Source: Streptomyces antioxidans | Lineage (GTDB): Bacteria > Actinomycetota > Actinomycetes > Streptomycetales > Streptomycetaceae | Reading direction: 5' to 3' | Length of the DNA stretch: 64,000 nt | Assembly (NCBI RefSeq): GCF_000968685.2 | Contig: NZ_LAKD02000011.1 | Coordinates: 62,001-126,000, forward strand | Part shown: one piece after another, positions 32,816 through 44,808 of the stretch | Numbering within the stretch: the first letter of the stretch is position 1 | How the letters are laid out: each line of letters begins with the position of its first letter | Translations under genes and position numbers: made by a program | Notes under the pieces: generated by a model | The model's database searches: none | Seen by the model: only the letters and a program-made list of their open reading frames with translations | What the model was told of the DNA's origin: nothing

Positions 32816-35133
32816 CCGGAATCGCGGACGGCGCGGGCGCCGTCACCGCCACCCCCGCCGCCGGCACGCCCCTCAAGACCCCGTCCGCCACGGGCCTCGG
32901 TGTGTCCCTGCCGCCCACCGACTCGGCCGCCAAGACCTCGGGCACCTTCCCGTACGCGGCCGACCTGTGGGCCGAGGGGCTGCTGTGGGCCGCCGTGCTG
33001 CGCGCCCCCCACCCACACGCCCGCATCGTCTCCATCGACACCAAGCAGGCCGTCGAGATGCCCGGCGTACGGGCCGTGGTGACCCACACCGACGTGCCCG
33101 GCGACGCCTCCCACGGCCGCCGGGTCGCCGACCGTCCGGTCTTCGCCAAGGACCTGGTGCGCCACCACGGCGAGCCCATCGCCGCGGTCGCCGCCGACCA
33201 CCCCGACACGGCGCGGCTGGCCGCCGCCGCCATCGCCGTCGAGTACGAGGTGCTGGAGCCGGTCACCGACCCAGAGCAGGCGTTCTCCGCCGAGCCGCTG
33301 CACCCGGACGGCAATCTGGTCCGCCACATCCCGCTGTCCTTCGGCGACCCGGAGGCGGTCGGCGAGGTCATCGTCGAGGGGCTGTACCGCATCGGCCGCC
33401 AGGACCCGGCGCCCATCGGCGCCGAGGCGGGGCTGGCCGTGCCGCGCCCCGACGGCGGCGTGGAGATCTACACCGCCTCCACCGATCCGCACGCCGACCG
33501 CGACCTGGCCGCCGCCTGCTTCGGCCTGGAGCCGGAGCGGGTGAAGGTCGTCGTCACCGGCGTCCCCGGCGCCATGGGCGAGCGCGAGGACCCGGGGATG
33601 CAACTGCCGCTCGGGCTGCTGGCGCTGCGCACCGGCCATCCGGTGAAGCTGGCCGCGACCCGTGAGGAATCCTTCCTCGGCCACCCCCACCGCCACCCCA
33701 CCCTGCTGCGCTACCGCCACCACGCGGACTCCCAGGGCAAGCTGGTCAAGGTCGAGGCGCAGATCCTGCTGGACGCGGGCGCCTACGCCGACTCCTCCTC
33801 GGACACCCTCGCCGCCGCGGTCTCCTTCGCCTGCGGCCCCTATGTCGTTCCGCACGCCTTCATCGAGGGCTGGGCGGTGCGCACCAACAACCCGCCCTCC
33901 GGCCATGTGCGCGGCGAGGGCGCGATGCAGGTGTGCGCCGCGTACGAGGGCCAGATGGACAAGCTGGCGGCCAAGCTGGGCCTGGACCCCGTCGAGCTCC
34001 GCCTGCGCAACGTGATGGCCACCGGCGATCTGCTGCCCACCGGGCAGACCGTCACCTGCCCGGCCCCGGTCGCCGAACTGCTGCAGGCCGTAAGGGACGC
34101 ACCGCTGCCCACCCTCCCCAAGGACGACCCCGAGGAGGAGTGGCTGCTGCCGGGCGGCCTGGAGGGCGCGGGCGAACCGGCCGCGGTGCGGCGCGGGGTC
34201 GGCTACGCCCTGGGCATGGTCCACATGCTCGGCGCCGAGGGGACCGACGAGGTCTCCACCGCCACCGTCAAGGTCACCGGGCCGGTGGCCACCGTCATCT
34301 GCGCGGCGGTCGAGACCGGCCAGGGCTTCACCACCCTGGCCCGCCAGATCGTCCAGGACGTCCTCGGCATCGAGGAGGTCCATGTGGCGCCCATCGACAC
34401 CGACCAGCCCCCGGCCGGGCCCGCCTCGCGCGGCCGCCACACCTGGGTCTCGGGCGGTGCGGTCGAACGCGCCGCGAAGATGGTCCGCACCCAGCTGCTG
34501 CAGCCCCTGGCGCACACCTTCGGCATGTCCACCGAACTGCTCAGCATCGCCGACGGCAAGATCACCTCGTATGACGGGGTGCTCAGCACGACCGTCGAGG
34601 AGGCCCTGGAGGGCAAGGAGCTGTGGGCCACCGCGCAGTGCCGGCCGCACCCCACCGAGCCGCTGGACGAGACCGGTCAGGGTGACGCCTTCGTCGGGCT
34701 CGCCTACTGCGCGGTGCGCGCCGTGGTGGACGTCGACATCGAGATCGGCGCGGTACGGGTCGTCGACATGACGGTGGCCCAGGACGTCGGCCGGGTCCTC
34801 AACCCGCGTCAGCTCAAGACCCGTATCGAGGCGGGCGTCGCCCAGGGCATCGGCGCGGCCCTCACCGAGAACCTGCGCACCTCACGCGGTGTGGTCCGGC
34901 ACCCGGACCTGACCGGCTACGCCCTGCCGACCGCCCTGGACATCCCCGACGTCCGCATCGTCAAGCTGGTCGAGGAGCGGGACGTGGTGGCCCCCTTCGG
35001 CGCCAAGGCGGCCAGCGCGGTGCCGGTGGTCACGACCCCGGCGGCGGTGGCGTCAGCGGTCCGCGCGGCCACCGGCCGCCCGGTCAACCGCCTCCCGATC
35101 CGCCCCCAGGCAGCGGTCGTCAACCGGGGCTAG
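32812..35133 (+). CDS. Molybdopterin-binding subunit, divergent xanthine dehydrogenase family
   Basis: The 773-residue large subunit shows the family framework: an N-terminal aldehyde oxidase/XDH a/b-hammerhead domain (KTSGTFPYAADLWAEGLLWAAVLRAPHPHARI), then the molybdenum-binding domains (GHVRGEGAMQVCAAYEGQMDKLA, ETGQGFTTLARQIVQDVLG, HTWVSGGAVERAA). Several active-site motifs deviate: the GGFGGKE region reads GAMGERE (about 253-259), and the KGVGE motif with the catalytic Glu reads KAASA (732-736), giving Ala at the Glu position. It may have an altered reaction or no hydroxylase activity. ATG 32812 overlaps the Fe-S gene by 4 bp. A perfect hairpin terminator follows the stop. Confidence 0.85.
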   Translation: MTGIADGAGAVTATPAAGTPLKTPSATGLGVSLPPTDSAAKTSGTFPYAADLWAEGLLWAAVLRAPHPHARIVSIDTKQAVEMPGVRAVVTHTDVPGDASHGRRVADRPVFAKDLVRHHGEPIAAVAADHPDTARLAAAAIAVEYEVLEPVTDPEQAFSAEPLHPDGNLVRHIPLSFGDPEAVGEVIVEGLYRIGRQDPAPIGAEAGLAVPRPDGGVEIYTASTDPHADRDLAAACFGLEPERVKVVVTGVPGAMGEREDPGMQLPLGLLALRTGHPVKLAATREESFLGHPHRHPTLLRYRHHADSQGKLVKVEAQILLDAGAYADSSSDTLAAAVSFACGPYVVPHAFIEGWAVRTNNPPSGHVRGEGAMQVCAAYEGQMDKLAAKLGLDPVELRLRNVMATGDLLPTGQTVTCPAPVAELLQAVRDAPLPTLPKDDPEEEWLLPGGLEGAGEPAAVRRGVGYALGMVHMLGAEGTDEVSTATVKVTGPVATVICAAVETGQGFTTLARQIVQDVLGIEEVHVAPIDTDQPPAGPASRGRHTWVSGGAVERAAKMVRTQLLQPLAHTFGMSTELLSIADGKITSYDGVLSTTVEEALEGKELWATAQCRPHPTEPLDETGQGDAFVGLAYCAVRAVVDVDIEIGAVRVVDMTVAQDVGRVLNPRQLKTRIEAGVAQGIGAALTENLRTSRGVVRHPDLTGYALPTALDIPDVRIVKLVEERDVVAPFGAKAASAVPVVTTPAAVASAVRAATGRPVNRLPIRPQAAVVNRG

Positions 35134-35172
35134 GACACTCCCGGGAGCAGTCGCGTCTCAGCGCCGATCCCG

Positions 35173-35210
35173 CTGTCACCGGCAGGCGTTCGAACGCCCG
35201 CCGGTGACAG
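35173..35210. terminator. Bidirectional hairpin terminator
   Basis: CTGTCACCGGC (35173-35183) pairs with 35200-35210, and an inner stem GGCGTT/AACGCC (35185-35190 with 35193-35198) extends it. It separates the plus-strand Mo-hydroxylase operon from the minus-strand YqcI-type gene. Confidence 0.85.
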
Positions 35211-35219
35211 ACGTCGCAC

Positions 35220-35912
35220 TCAGGCCGGGGGCGGGCCCGTCAGGGCGGGTTCGCGCTCGGCCTCGCGGGCGGCGAAGGGGCACTGCCAGTCCGCGGGCTT
35301 CGGGCGGCCGGAGTAGCGGCGGGCCTCGGAGAGCTCCTCGTACTCGAGCAGGTTGGGGTTGATGTCGCCCTGGAGCTGGATGTCCTGCTTGCGGATCTTC
35401 TCCGCGAGCCGGTCCCACATCTTGGCGCCCTTGATGCGGTTGAACTGCTCATGCGAGTTGAAGGCCAGCATCGGGAAGGGAGGGCGGCGGCCCCAGCGGC
35501 GGTGGGTCTCGTGCAGACCTATGACGAAGAAGGGGTGACCGGCGACGCTGTAGGCGAACTCCCTGGCCTGCGGATCGGATGAGCAGCCCTCGGCCCAGCG
35601 ATAGGACCGGGAGTCCTGTTCGTGGAGCAGCTGGAGCTGTTCCCACAGCAGCTCCTCGAACCGCAGCTCATCCACCCCGCGCGGCTGCTCGAAGGTCGCG
35701 ATGAAGCTTGTGAACGACCGGTGGCTCCAGTCGGCCGCGGTCACGAAATCCGCGAGATCGAGCGCCATCAGCCGGGCCGAATCGCCCGATCCCATCAGGT
35801 CGTAGTGACGATGGGTGATGCCGCCCTTGCGCCAGGCGGACCGTCCCGCCAGGCAGGCGAACCGATCCCCCAGGATGAACCGCTCCACCTCGTCCGTTGC
35901 GTCCACCGTCAT
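35220..35912 (-). CDS. YqcI/YcgG-family protein, putative heme-dependent N-hydroxylase (GntA-like)
   Basis: The 230-residue protein matches the YqcI/YcgG family: CLAGRSAWRKGG near the N-terminus, RSFTSFIATF, LLWEQLQLLHEQDSRSYRW, SVAGHPFFVIGLHETHRRWGRR, MLAFNSHEQFNRI and the C-terminal WQCPFAAR. Members such as GntA (guanitoxin pathway) and DcsA (cycloserine pathway) are heme enzymes that hydroxylate guanidine or amine nitrogens; this is family knowledge and not proof for this protein. The ATG at 35912 has a good RBS (GGAAGGAAGG). It lies 219 bp downstream of a one-module NRPS on the same strand, which suggests that it may tailor that product or its precursor. A hairpin in the gap leaves co-transcription open. 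Confidence 0.75.
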   Translation of the reverse strand: MTVDATDEVERFILGDRFACLAGRSAWRKGGITHRHYDLMGSGDSARLMALDLADFVTAADWSHRSFTSFIATFEQPRGVDELRFEELLWEQLQLLHEQDSRSYRWAEGCSSDPQAREFAYSVAGHPFFVIGLHETHRRWGRRPPFPMLAFNSHEQFNRIKGAKMWDRLAEKIRKQDIQLQGDINPNLLEYEELSEARRYSGRPKPADWQCPFAAREAEREPALTGPPPA

Positions 35913-36076
35913 GGCCAGCCTTCCTTCCAACTACGTGCCTCCTCGCTGGGAGCTCATCTCCTTCTGCACATGAAGGCGCCCACCCTGTTCACCTGCCTGG
36001 GAGAGCAGGAGAACGAGATGGGACGCCTGGCTGAATTGTGGTTGGTGAGGGCCCGATCGGCGAAATCCGGGTCGGG

Positions 36077-36108
36077 GCGGGGGCCGCCCTCCAGGGAGCG
36101 GCCCCCGC
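36077..36108 (-). terminator. Hairpin in the NRPS-YqcI gap
   Basis: An 11-bp perfect stem (GCGGGGGCCGC at 36077-36087 with 36098-36108) and a 10-nt loop lie 24 bp after the NRPS stop. It could terminate or attenuate transcription into the YqcI-type gene. Confidence 0.65.
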
Positions 36109-36131
36109 CCGGAACCCCGCGCCCCGGCCCC

Positions 36132-40142
<4,011 letters not shown>

Positions 40143-40467
40143 ATTTCCCCCACTGAGAATGGGACCACGGTCGAAAATGTGCCTGCCGACCGGGAGTAGT
40201 TTTCCGCACGGCCGCAGGCACTTCATGCGAGCCTATGAGACGGAATTGCACTCAGTGCGGGGGTCAAGAGACCGTTCGGTGGCGAGACTGTGAAAATCGC
40301 CGGGGTCCTAGGTGTTTACCTGGGGTAGCCGCGATGCGGGAACGAACGGCAGGGGCGTGTGCATGAGCATGCGCCTTGCGGGCGCATGTGTCCAGAGGAT
40401 GTCGGGAGTTCACCGAGAGGCAACCCAAAGCGCGGACGCCGGGTGAGGCGCCCGCGCCGGGGTGTGG

Positions 40468-40539
40468 AGGCCGTGGCGGGAATCGAACCCACGTAACTCG
40501 ATTTGCAGTCGAGCCCCTCAACCACTCGGGCACACGGCC
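40468..40539 (-). tRNA. tRNA-Cys (GCA)
   Basis: Read on the minus strand, the acceptor GGCCGTG (from 40539) pairs with CACGGCC, with discriminator T at 40468. The anticodon stem-loop is CTCGACT-GCA-AATCGAG, with anticodon GCA at 40506-40504. The T-loop is GGTTCGATTCC. The 72-nt length is normal; CCA is not encoded. Confidence 0.97.
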
Positions 40540-40732
40540 GTGTCGTGCTGTGTTCTCGACGATAGGTCGGGGTCGGGGCGGGCACAACGGAGGGGCGGGG
40601 GCCGCCATACGACTGACACATTCCGTTTACGGCCGCCGTTGAGGCCTTGAGGTGCACGCCCTGGCCGCGGGGCGTGCCTCCGCGGCCGGGCGTCCTGGGC
40701 GGCTATGTGGTGGGTTCAGCGGTGGGGCGGGT

Positions 40733-41608
40733 TCAGTGGGTGGGACGCTGGGCCAGGAAGTCCTCGACCACCTGGCGGAAGAGGTCCGGCTCGTCGACCC
40801 ATGGATAGTGGCCGACCCCGGGGAGGGGGCGCGCCTGGCCGTCCGGGAAGGACTCGGCCACCAGTTCCCCGGCCCGCATCCCGGTCACCGCGTCCCGGTC
40901 GCCGGTGATGGCCAGCACCGGGCACGGCACCTCGTGCAGCCGGGTCAGCACCGCGCGCCGCCCCGCCTCGTCGACGCCCTGCCAGAAGCCCGCCCGTGCC
41001 ACCGGCCCCAGCTGCTCGCCCTCGCTCTCGGCGTGCGCCCGCTGGGGCTCCTCCCAGCGGCCGTACGCCATGGGGGCGGCCTGGAGCAGCAGCCTGCGCG
41101 TTTCGGCGAGGTCGGTGGTGTCGGGCAGCAGCCGCACCGCCGTGTACGCGTCCCTCCACCAGGGCTCGTCGGCGCGGGACTCGAAGATCTCCCGGGCGTC
41201 CTCAGGGAGTTCACCCTGGAGCCGTGCGCCCGGGCTGACCAGGATCAGGCGGCTCAGCCGCTCGGGGTGGGCGGCCGCATACGCCTGGGCGGTGGCGGCG
41301 GCCGCGTCATGGGCGAGCAGCGGGAAGCGGGCGAGGTCCAGATGGTGGCGAAGCGCCTCCAGGTCCTCCGCGAGCCCGGGGAAGGCGTAGCCGATGGGGT
41401 CGGCGGCCGGAGGGGAGTCCCCGGTGCCGCGGCCGTCGGGGATGAGGAGGGTGTGATGGGCGTCCAGCCCGCCGAGGTCGCCCAGATACGCGGCGTCCCG
41501 CCCCGGCCCGCCCGCCAGGCAGATCAGCGGTGGCCCCGCCGAGCCGTCCCGGGCCTCCAGGACGCGGTAGGCCAGCTCGGTTCCGTCGTACGAGGTGTAG
41601 TGCGGCAT
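40733..41608 (-). CDS. Alpha/beta-hydrolase-fold protein lacking the GxSxG serine
   Basis: The 291-residue protein resembles proline iminopeptidase-type hydrolases: YDGTELAYRVLEA, CLAGGPGRDAAYLGDLGGLDA, HTLLIPDGRGTGDSP, HPERLSRLILVSPGA, LAITGDRDAVTG and the C-terminal GVGHYPWVDEPDLF with the general-base His. At the nucleophile elbow, where GHSxGG is expected, it reads AHDAAAA, so Ser is replaced by Asp and the glycines are lost. It may use Asp like epoxide hydrolases or be inactive. The ATG at 41608 (MPHYTSYDG) is preferred; ATG 41635 adds nine residues, and the longer frame runs into a tandem repeat. A 324-bp gap to the LysR gene holds that repeat. Confidence 0.82.
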   Translation of the reverse strand: MPHYTSYDGTELAYRVLEARDGSAGPPLICLAGGPGRDAAYLGDLGGLDAHHTLLIPDGRGTGDSPPAADPIGYAFPGLAEDLEALRHHLDLARFPLLAHDAAAATAQAYAAAHPERLSRLILVSPGARLQGELPEDAREIFESRADEPWWRDAYTAVRLLPDTTDLAETRRLLLQAAPMAYGRWEEPQRAHAESEGEQLGPVARAGFWQGVDEAGRRAVLTRLHEVPCPVLAITGDRDAVTGMRAGELVAESFPDGQARPLPGVGHYPWVDEPDLFRQVVEDFLAQRPTH

Positions 41609-41655
41609 GGGGCCAGCTTGCCCCAGGTTTGTCATCTTGACCGTGCTTGGGTGGA

Positions 41656-41760
41656 TGTCCCGGGTGTCCCGGGTGTCCCGGGTGTCCTGGACGCTCCGGG
41701 CGTTCCGGCCGTCCCGGGCGTTCCGGCCGTCCCGGGTGTTCCGGGTGTCCCGGGTGTTCT
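41656..41760 (+). repeat. 9- and 17-bp tandem repeats
   Basis: TGTCCCGGG repeats three times from about 41656, followed by two copies of GGGCGTTCCGGCCGTCC (about 41698-41731) and more TGTCCCGGG-like units. The array fills most of the 41609-41932 gap, and no gene is seen in the rest. Confidence 0.85.
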
Positions 41761-41883
41761 CGCGCATCGGGTGTGGCGCCCGGCCGTATGCGTCTCGTGG
41801 CGCACATGAGTCGTCGGCTCCGCGGCGCGGCGCCCGCATGACGCAGAAGCGCCGGTAGGGGCGATCTTGTACGGCCCCAAATC

Positions 41884-41893
41884 CCGCTTATGG
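41884..41893 (-). promoter_or_regulatory. Shared site CCATAAGCGG upstream of the LysR gene
   Basis: The plus strand reads CCGCTTATGG, the reverse complement of the decamer found before the cysteine dioxygenase gene at 42905. It lies 40 bp before the LysR start, consistent with autoregulation. Confidence 0.45.
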
Positions 41894-41932
41894 GTTTCCG
41901 GTTTTCCGTCCCCGGCTCCGTATGATGCGAGT

Positions 41933-42838
41933 GTGTTCGATTCCCGGCACATCAAGACGTTCCACGAGGTGGTCCGCTCCGGCTCCTACTCCGGGGCCGC
42001 CCGTGCCCTCGGGTACACCCAACCGGCCATCACCCAGCAGATGAAGGCGCTCGAACGGGCCGTGGGCAGTCCGCTGTTCATCCGGGTCGGCCGGGGGATG
42101 CGGCTCACCGAGGCGGGGGAGACCCTTGCCCGGCACGCCGACACCATTCTGACCAGCATCTCCACCGCCCAGCAGCAGATGAGCGCCATCACCCGGCTGC
42201 GCTCGGGCCGGGTACGGGTCTGCGCCTTCCCCAGCGCCAACGCGACCCTCATCCCCGAGACCATGGCCCGGCTCGCCGCCGCCCATCCGGGGGTGCGGGT
42301 GGAGCTGCTGGAGGGGGAGCCGCCGGATTCGCTCGGGCGGGTGGTGCGCGGGGAGTGCGATATCACCCTCGCCTTCACCTATCCCGGGCTGCGCGAGGAG
42401 ACCCCCGCCGAGCTGGTGGAGATCCCGCTGCTTGAGGACCAGCTGACGGTGCTGCTGCCGACCGGGCATCCGCTGGCCCGGCGGCGGGCGGTCAAGCTGG
42501 CCGAGCTGAGCGAGGAGCGCTGGATCGCCGGATGTCTGCGGTGCCGCGCCAACTTCCTGCACGAATGCGCCGAGCAGGGCTTCGCCCCGGACATCGCCTT
42601 CACCACCGACGACAACCTGGTGGTGCAGAGCATGGTGGCGGCCGGGCTCGGCGTGGCGATGATGCCGGGCCTGGTGCTGTCCTTCCTGTGCCATCAGAAG
42701 GTCACCGGGCGCGCCCTGGACCCCGCCTCGCGCCGCCATGTCTCGGCGTACGTCCTCCGCGAGCACCTGGGGATACCGGCCACTGCGCGGGTGCTGGAGG
42801 AGCTGAAGGCGGTGGCCGGGAACCGGGTCGGATGCTGA
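41933..42838 (+). CDS. LysR-family regulator of cysteine catabolism (inferred)
   Basis: The 301-residue protein has a LysR helix-turn-helix (about 1-60: FDSRHIKTFHEVVRSGSYSGAARALGYTQPAITQQMKALE) and a LysR substrate-binding domain (about 88-295) with VRVCAFPSANATLIPETMARLAAAHPGV. A CLRCRANF stretch in the effector domain carries two Cys and could be redox- or thiol-responsive (speculative). GTG at 41933 is the first start consistent with the domain. It precedes the cysteine dioxygenase and exporter genes on the same strand, and all three are likely one functional unit. Confidence 0.88.
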   Translation: MFDSRHIKTFHEVVRSGSYSGAARALGYTQPAITQQMKALERAVGSPLFIRVGRGMRLTEAGETLARHADTILTSISTAQQQMSAITRLRSGRVRVCAFPSANATLIPETMARLAAAHPGVRVELLEGEPPDSLGRVVRGECDITLAFTYPGLREETPAELVEIPLLEDQLTVLLPTGHPLARRRAVKLAELSEERWIAGCLRCRANFLHECAEQGFAPDIAFTTDDNLVVQSMVAAGLGVAMMPGLVLSFLCHQKVTGRALDPASRRHVSAYVLREHLGIPATARVLEELKAVAGNRVGC

Positions 42839-42904
42839 GGGCCGGACGGTGCTGACCGGGGGACGTTGACCGGCGGACGCTGACCCGGGGCGCTGATCCC
42901 TCAT

Positions 42905-42914
42905 CCATAAGCGG
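42905..42914 (+). promoter_or_regulatory. Shared site CCATAAGCGG upstream of the cysteine dioxygenase gene
   Basis: The decamer lies 66 bp before the dioxygenase start and is followed by AACTTG, giving ATAAG-N5-CTT, which has the dyad character of a LysR site. The same decamer, inverted, precedes the LysR gene itself. Confidence 0.45.
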
Positions 42915-42979
42915 AACTTGGGGGCGGCTCAACAACCTGTCGTTGGACGTGATGACGGGGGCGGCAGGACGCTGCGGTC

Positions 42980-43591
42980 ATGACCACCCCGACCGCGTAT
43001 CCGTCCTCCCGTCTTCTCACGGCACGCCTCGGCGCGTTCGTCGGCGACGTCCGCGAGGCCGTCGGCCGGGGTCTGGCGCCCGATGTGACCGCCTATCTGG
43101 TGGGCGAACGGCTCGCCCCCCACCTCGGCTCGGACGATCTGCTCACCCCCGAGCAGCGCGAGGGCGACCCCGACCGCTACCGCCAGCACCTCCTGCACGC
43201 CGAGCCCGACGGCAGCTTCTCGATCGTCGCGCTGGTGTGGCTGCCCGGCCAGCGCACGGCGATCCATGACCATGTGTCCTGGTGCGTGACCGGCGTCCAC
43301 GAGGGTGAGGAGCACGAGCGGCGCTACCGCCTCGTCCCGGACGGCCCGGGCTCGCGGCTGATAGCGGTGGAGGACGTGGTCAACCCGCGCGGCGCGGTGT
43401 GCGGATTCGCGCCGCCCGGAGATATCCACAGGGTGTGGAACGCCTGCGGGGCGAAGGCGATCTCGATCCACGTCTACGGGGCGGACATCGCCCGCCTGGG
43501 CAGCAGTGTCCGGCGGGTCTACGACCTCCCGATGGCGGACGACGACCGTCGGACGGCGGACGGCCACCTTCGGACGGCGGACGGCCAGTGA
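42980..43591 (+). CDS. Cysteine dioxygenase family protein
   Basis: The 203-residue cupin oxidises cysteine to cysteine sulfinate with O2. The iron ligands are visible as HDH in GQRTAIHDHVSWCVTGVHEGEE and a later His in APPGDIHRVWN. The bacterial CDO pattern SFSIVALVWLPGQ is present. The C-terminus ends in a small duplication (RRTADGHLRTADG). The ATG at 42980 is the first start after the regulator gap. The exporter gene starts inside its stop codon (4-bp overlap), so the products are coupled: sulfinate breaks down to sulfite, which the neighbour may export (inference). Confidence 0.88.
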   Translation: MTTPTAYPSSRLLTARLGAFVGDVREAVGRGLAPDVTAYLVGERLAPHLGSDDLLTPEQREGDPDRYRQHLLHAEPDGSFSIVALVWLPGQRTAIHDHVSWCVTGVHEGEEHERRYRLVPDGPGSRLIAVEDVVNPRGAVCGFAPPGDIHRVWNACGAKAISIHVYGADIARLGSSVRRVYDLPMADDDRRTADGHLRTADGQ

Positions 43592-44718
43592 CGCTGACCG
43601 CCGCGCCCGGCCGGGCGCGGCAGGCCGCCGGATGGCGGCCGCCCGCCCCGGCGTACGGGCTCGGGCTCGCCGTGGCCGGGGTCGCGGCCGCCTGGGGCGT
43701 CCACCGGCTGCTCCCCGCCGTACCCATGCTGACCGCCGCCGTGGTGCTGGGCATCGTCGCCGCGCATCTGCCGGGAGCGCGCGGCCTGGTCCGGGGGGTC
43801 TGCCGGGCCGGGCTCTCGCTCGCCGGGAAGCGGCTGATGCGCCTGGGCATCGTGCTGCTCGGCCTCAAGCTCAGCCTGAACGATGTGCTGGGCCTGGGCT
43901 GGGCCACGGTGGCGATGGTGCTCGGCGTGGTCGCCGCCACCTTCTGCGGCACCTGGTGGCTCGGCCGCCGGATGGGGCTGCGCGGCGACCAGCCGCTGCT
44001 GATCGCCACCGGCTACTCGATCTGCGGGGCGTCCGCGATCGGCGCGGTGAGCGAGGTGTCGGACAGCGATGAGCGCGATGTGGCCACCTCCGTGGCGCTG
44101 GTGACCCTGTGCGGCACGCTCGCCATCGCCGTCCTGCCGCTGCTCCAGCACCCGTTGGGGCTCGGCGACGAGGCGTTCGGCCGGTGGGTGGGGGCCAGCG
44201 TGCACGACGTGGGCCAGGTGGTGGCCACCGCGCAGACCGCCGGACCCTCGGCGCTGGGTGACGCGGTGCTGGTCAAGCTGGTGCGGGTGGCCCTGCTCGC
44301 CCCACTGGTCGCGGCGCTCGCGACGTCCGTACGGGCGCGGGCGCGCGCCAAGAAGACGGCGGGCCAGACGGCACGGGGCTCGGCGGCACAGGGCCGAACC
44401 GCGCAGGGCGAGGCGGCACAGTGCGAGGCGGCGCAGGGCGGGGAGCCGGAGCGGCGGCGGCCGCCGCTGGTGCCGCTGTTCGTCCTCGGCTTCCTCGCCA
44501 TGACCGCCCTGCGCAGTACGGACGTCCTGTCCACCGCCGTGCTGGACACCGCCGCCACGGCCCAGGAACTCCTCCTCGCCGCCGCCCTCTTCGGCCTGGG
44601 CAGCGCCGTCCATCTCCCCTCCCTCACCCGCACCGGCGCCCGGGTCGCCGCGCTGGGGCTGTGTGCGTGGGTGGTGATCGCGGGCGCGTCGTACGGGGGC
44701 GTCCTGCTCACCACGTAG
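43588..44718 (+). CDS. YeiH-family putative sulfate/sulfite exporter
   Basis: The 376-residue membrane protein matches the UPF0324/YeiH (TauZ) family: about ten hydrophobic segments, the motif GLKLSLNDVLGLG, the signature GYSICGASAIGAVSEVSDSDERDVATSVALVTL and GASVHDVGQVVATAQ. A basic Ala/Gln-rich cytoplasmic linker (about 255-290, with AAQGRTAQGEAAQCEAAQGG) is unusual and looks like a short repeat expansion. Family members next to taurine or cysteine catabolism genes are thought to export sulfite or sulfate. GTG 43588 overlaps the cysteine dioxygenase stop by 4 bp. Confidence 0.87.
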   Translation: MTLTAAPGRARQAAGWRPPAPAYGLGLAVAGVAAAWGVHRLLPAVPMLTAAVVLGIVAAHLPGARGLVRGVCRAGLSLAGKRLMRLGIVLLGLKLSLNDVLGLGWATVAMVLGVVAATFCGTWWLGRRMGLRGDQPLLIATGYSICGASAIGAVSEVSDSDERDVATSVALVTLCGTLAIAVLPLLQHPLGLGDEAFGRWVGASVHDVGQVVATAQTAGPSALGDAVLVKLVRVALLAPLVAALATSVRARARAKKTAGQTARGSAAQGRTAQGEAAQCEAAQGGEPERRRPPLVPLFVLGFLAMTALRSTDVLSTAVLDTAATAQELLLAAALFGLGSAVHLPSLTRTGARVAALGLCAWVVIAGASYGGVLLTT

Positions 44719-44808
44719 GGGCGACGGCTGTACCTAGGCCCAGCGGCCGACCGCGGCTCCGTCCCACGACAGGTGTGACGTACCGGGACGCCACTTACGC
44801 TGACGCCC

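Noticed and set aside
35970..36120. Short plus-strand ORF in the NRPS-YqcI gap starting MKAPTLFTCLGEQ
   Set aside because: It has no stop before running into the antisense of the NRPS and no recognisable homology; it overlaps the likely terminator.
41640..41760. CRISPR-like array
   Set aside because: The units are 9-17 bp and directly adjacent without unique spacers; it is a simple tandem repeat.
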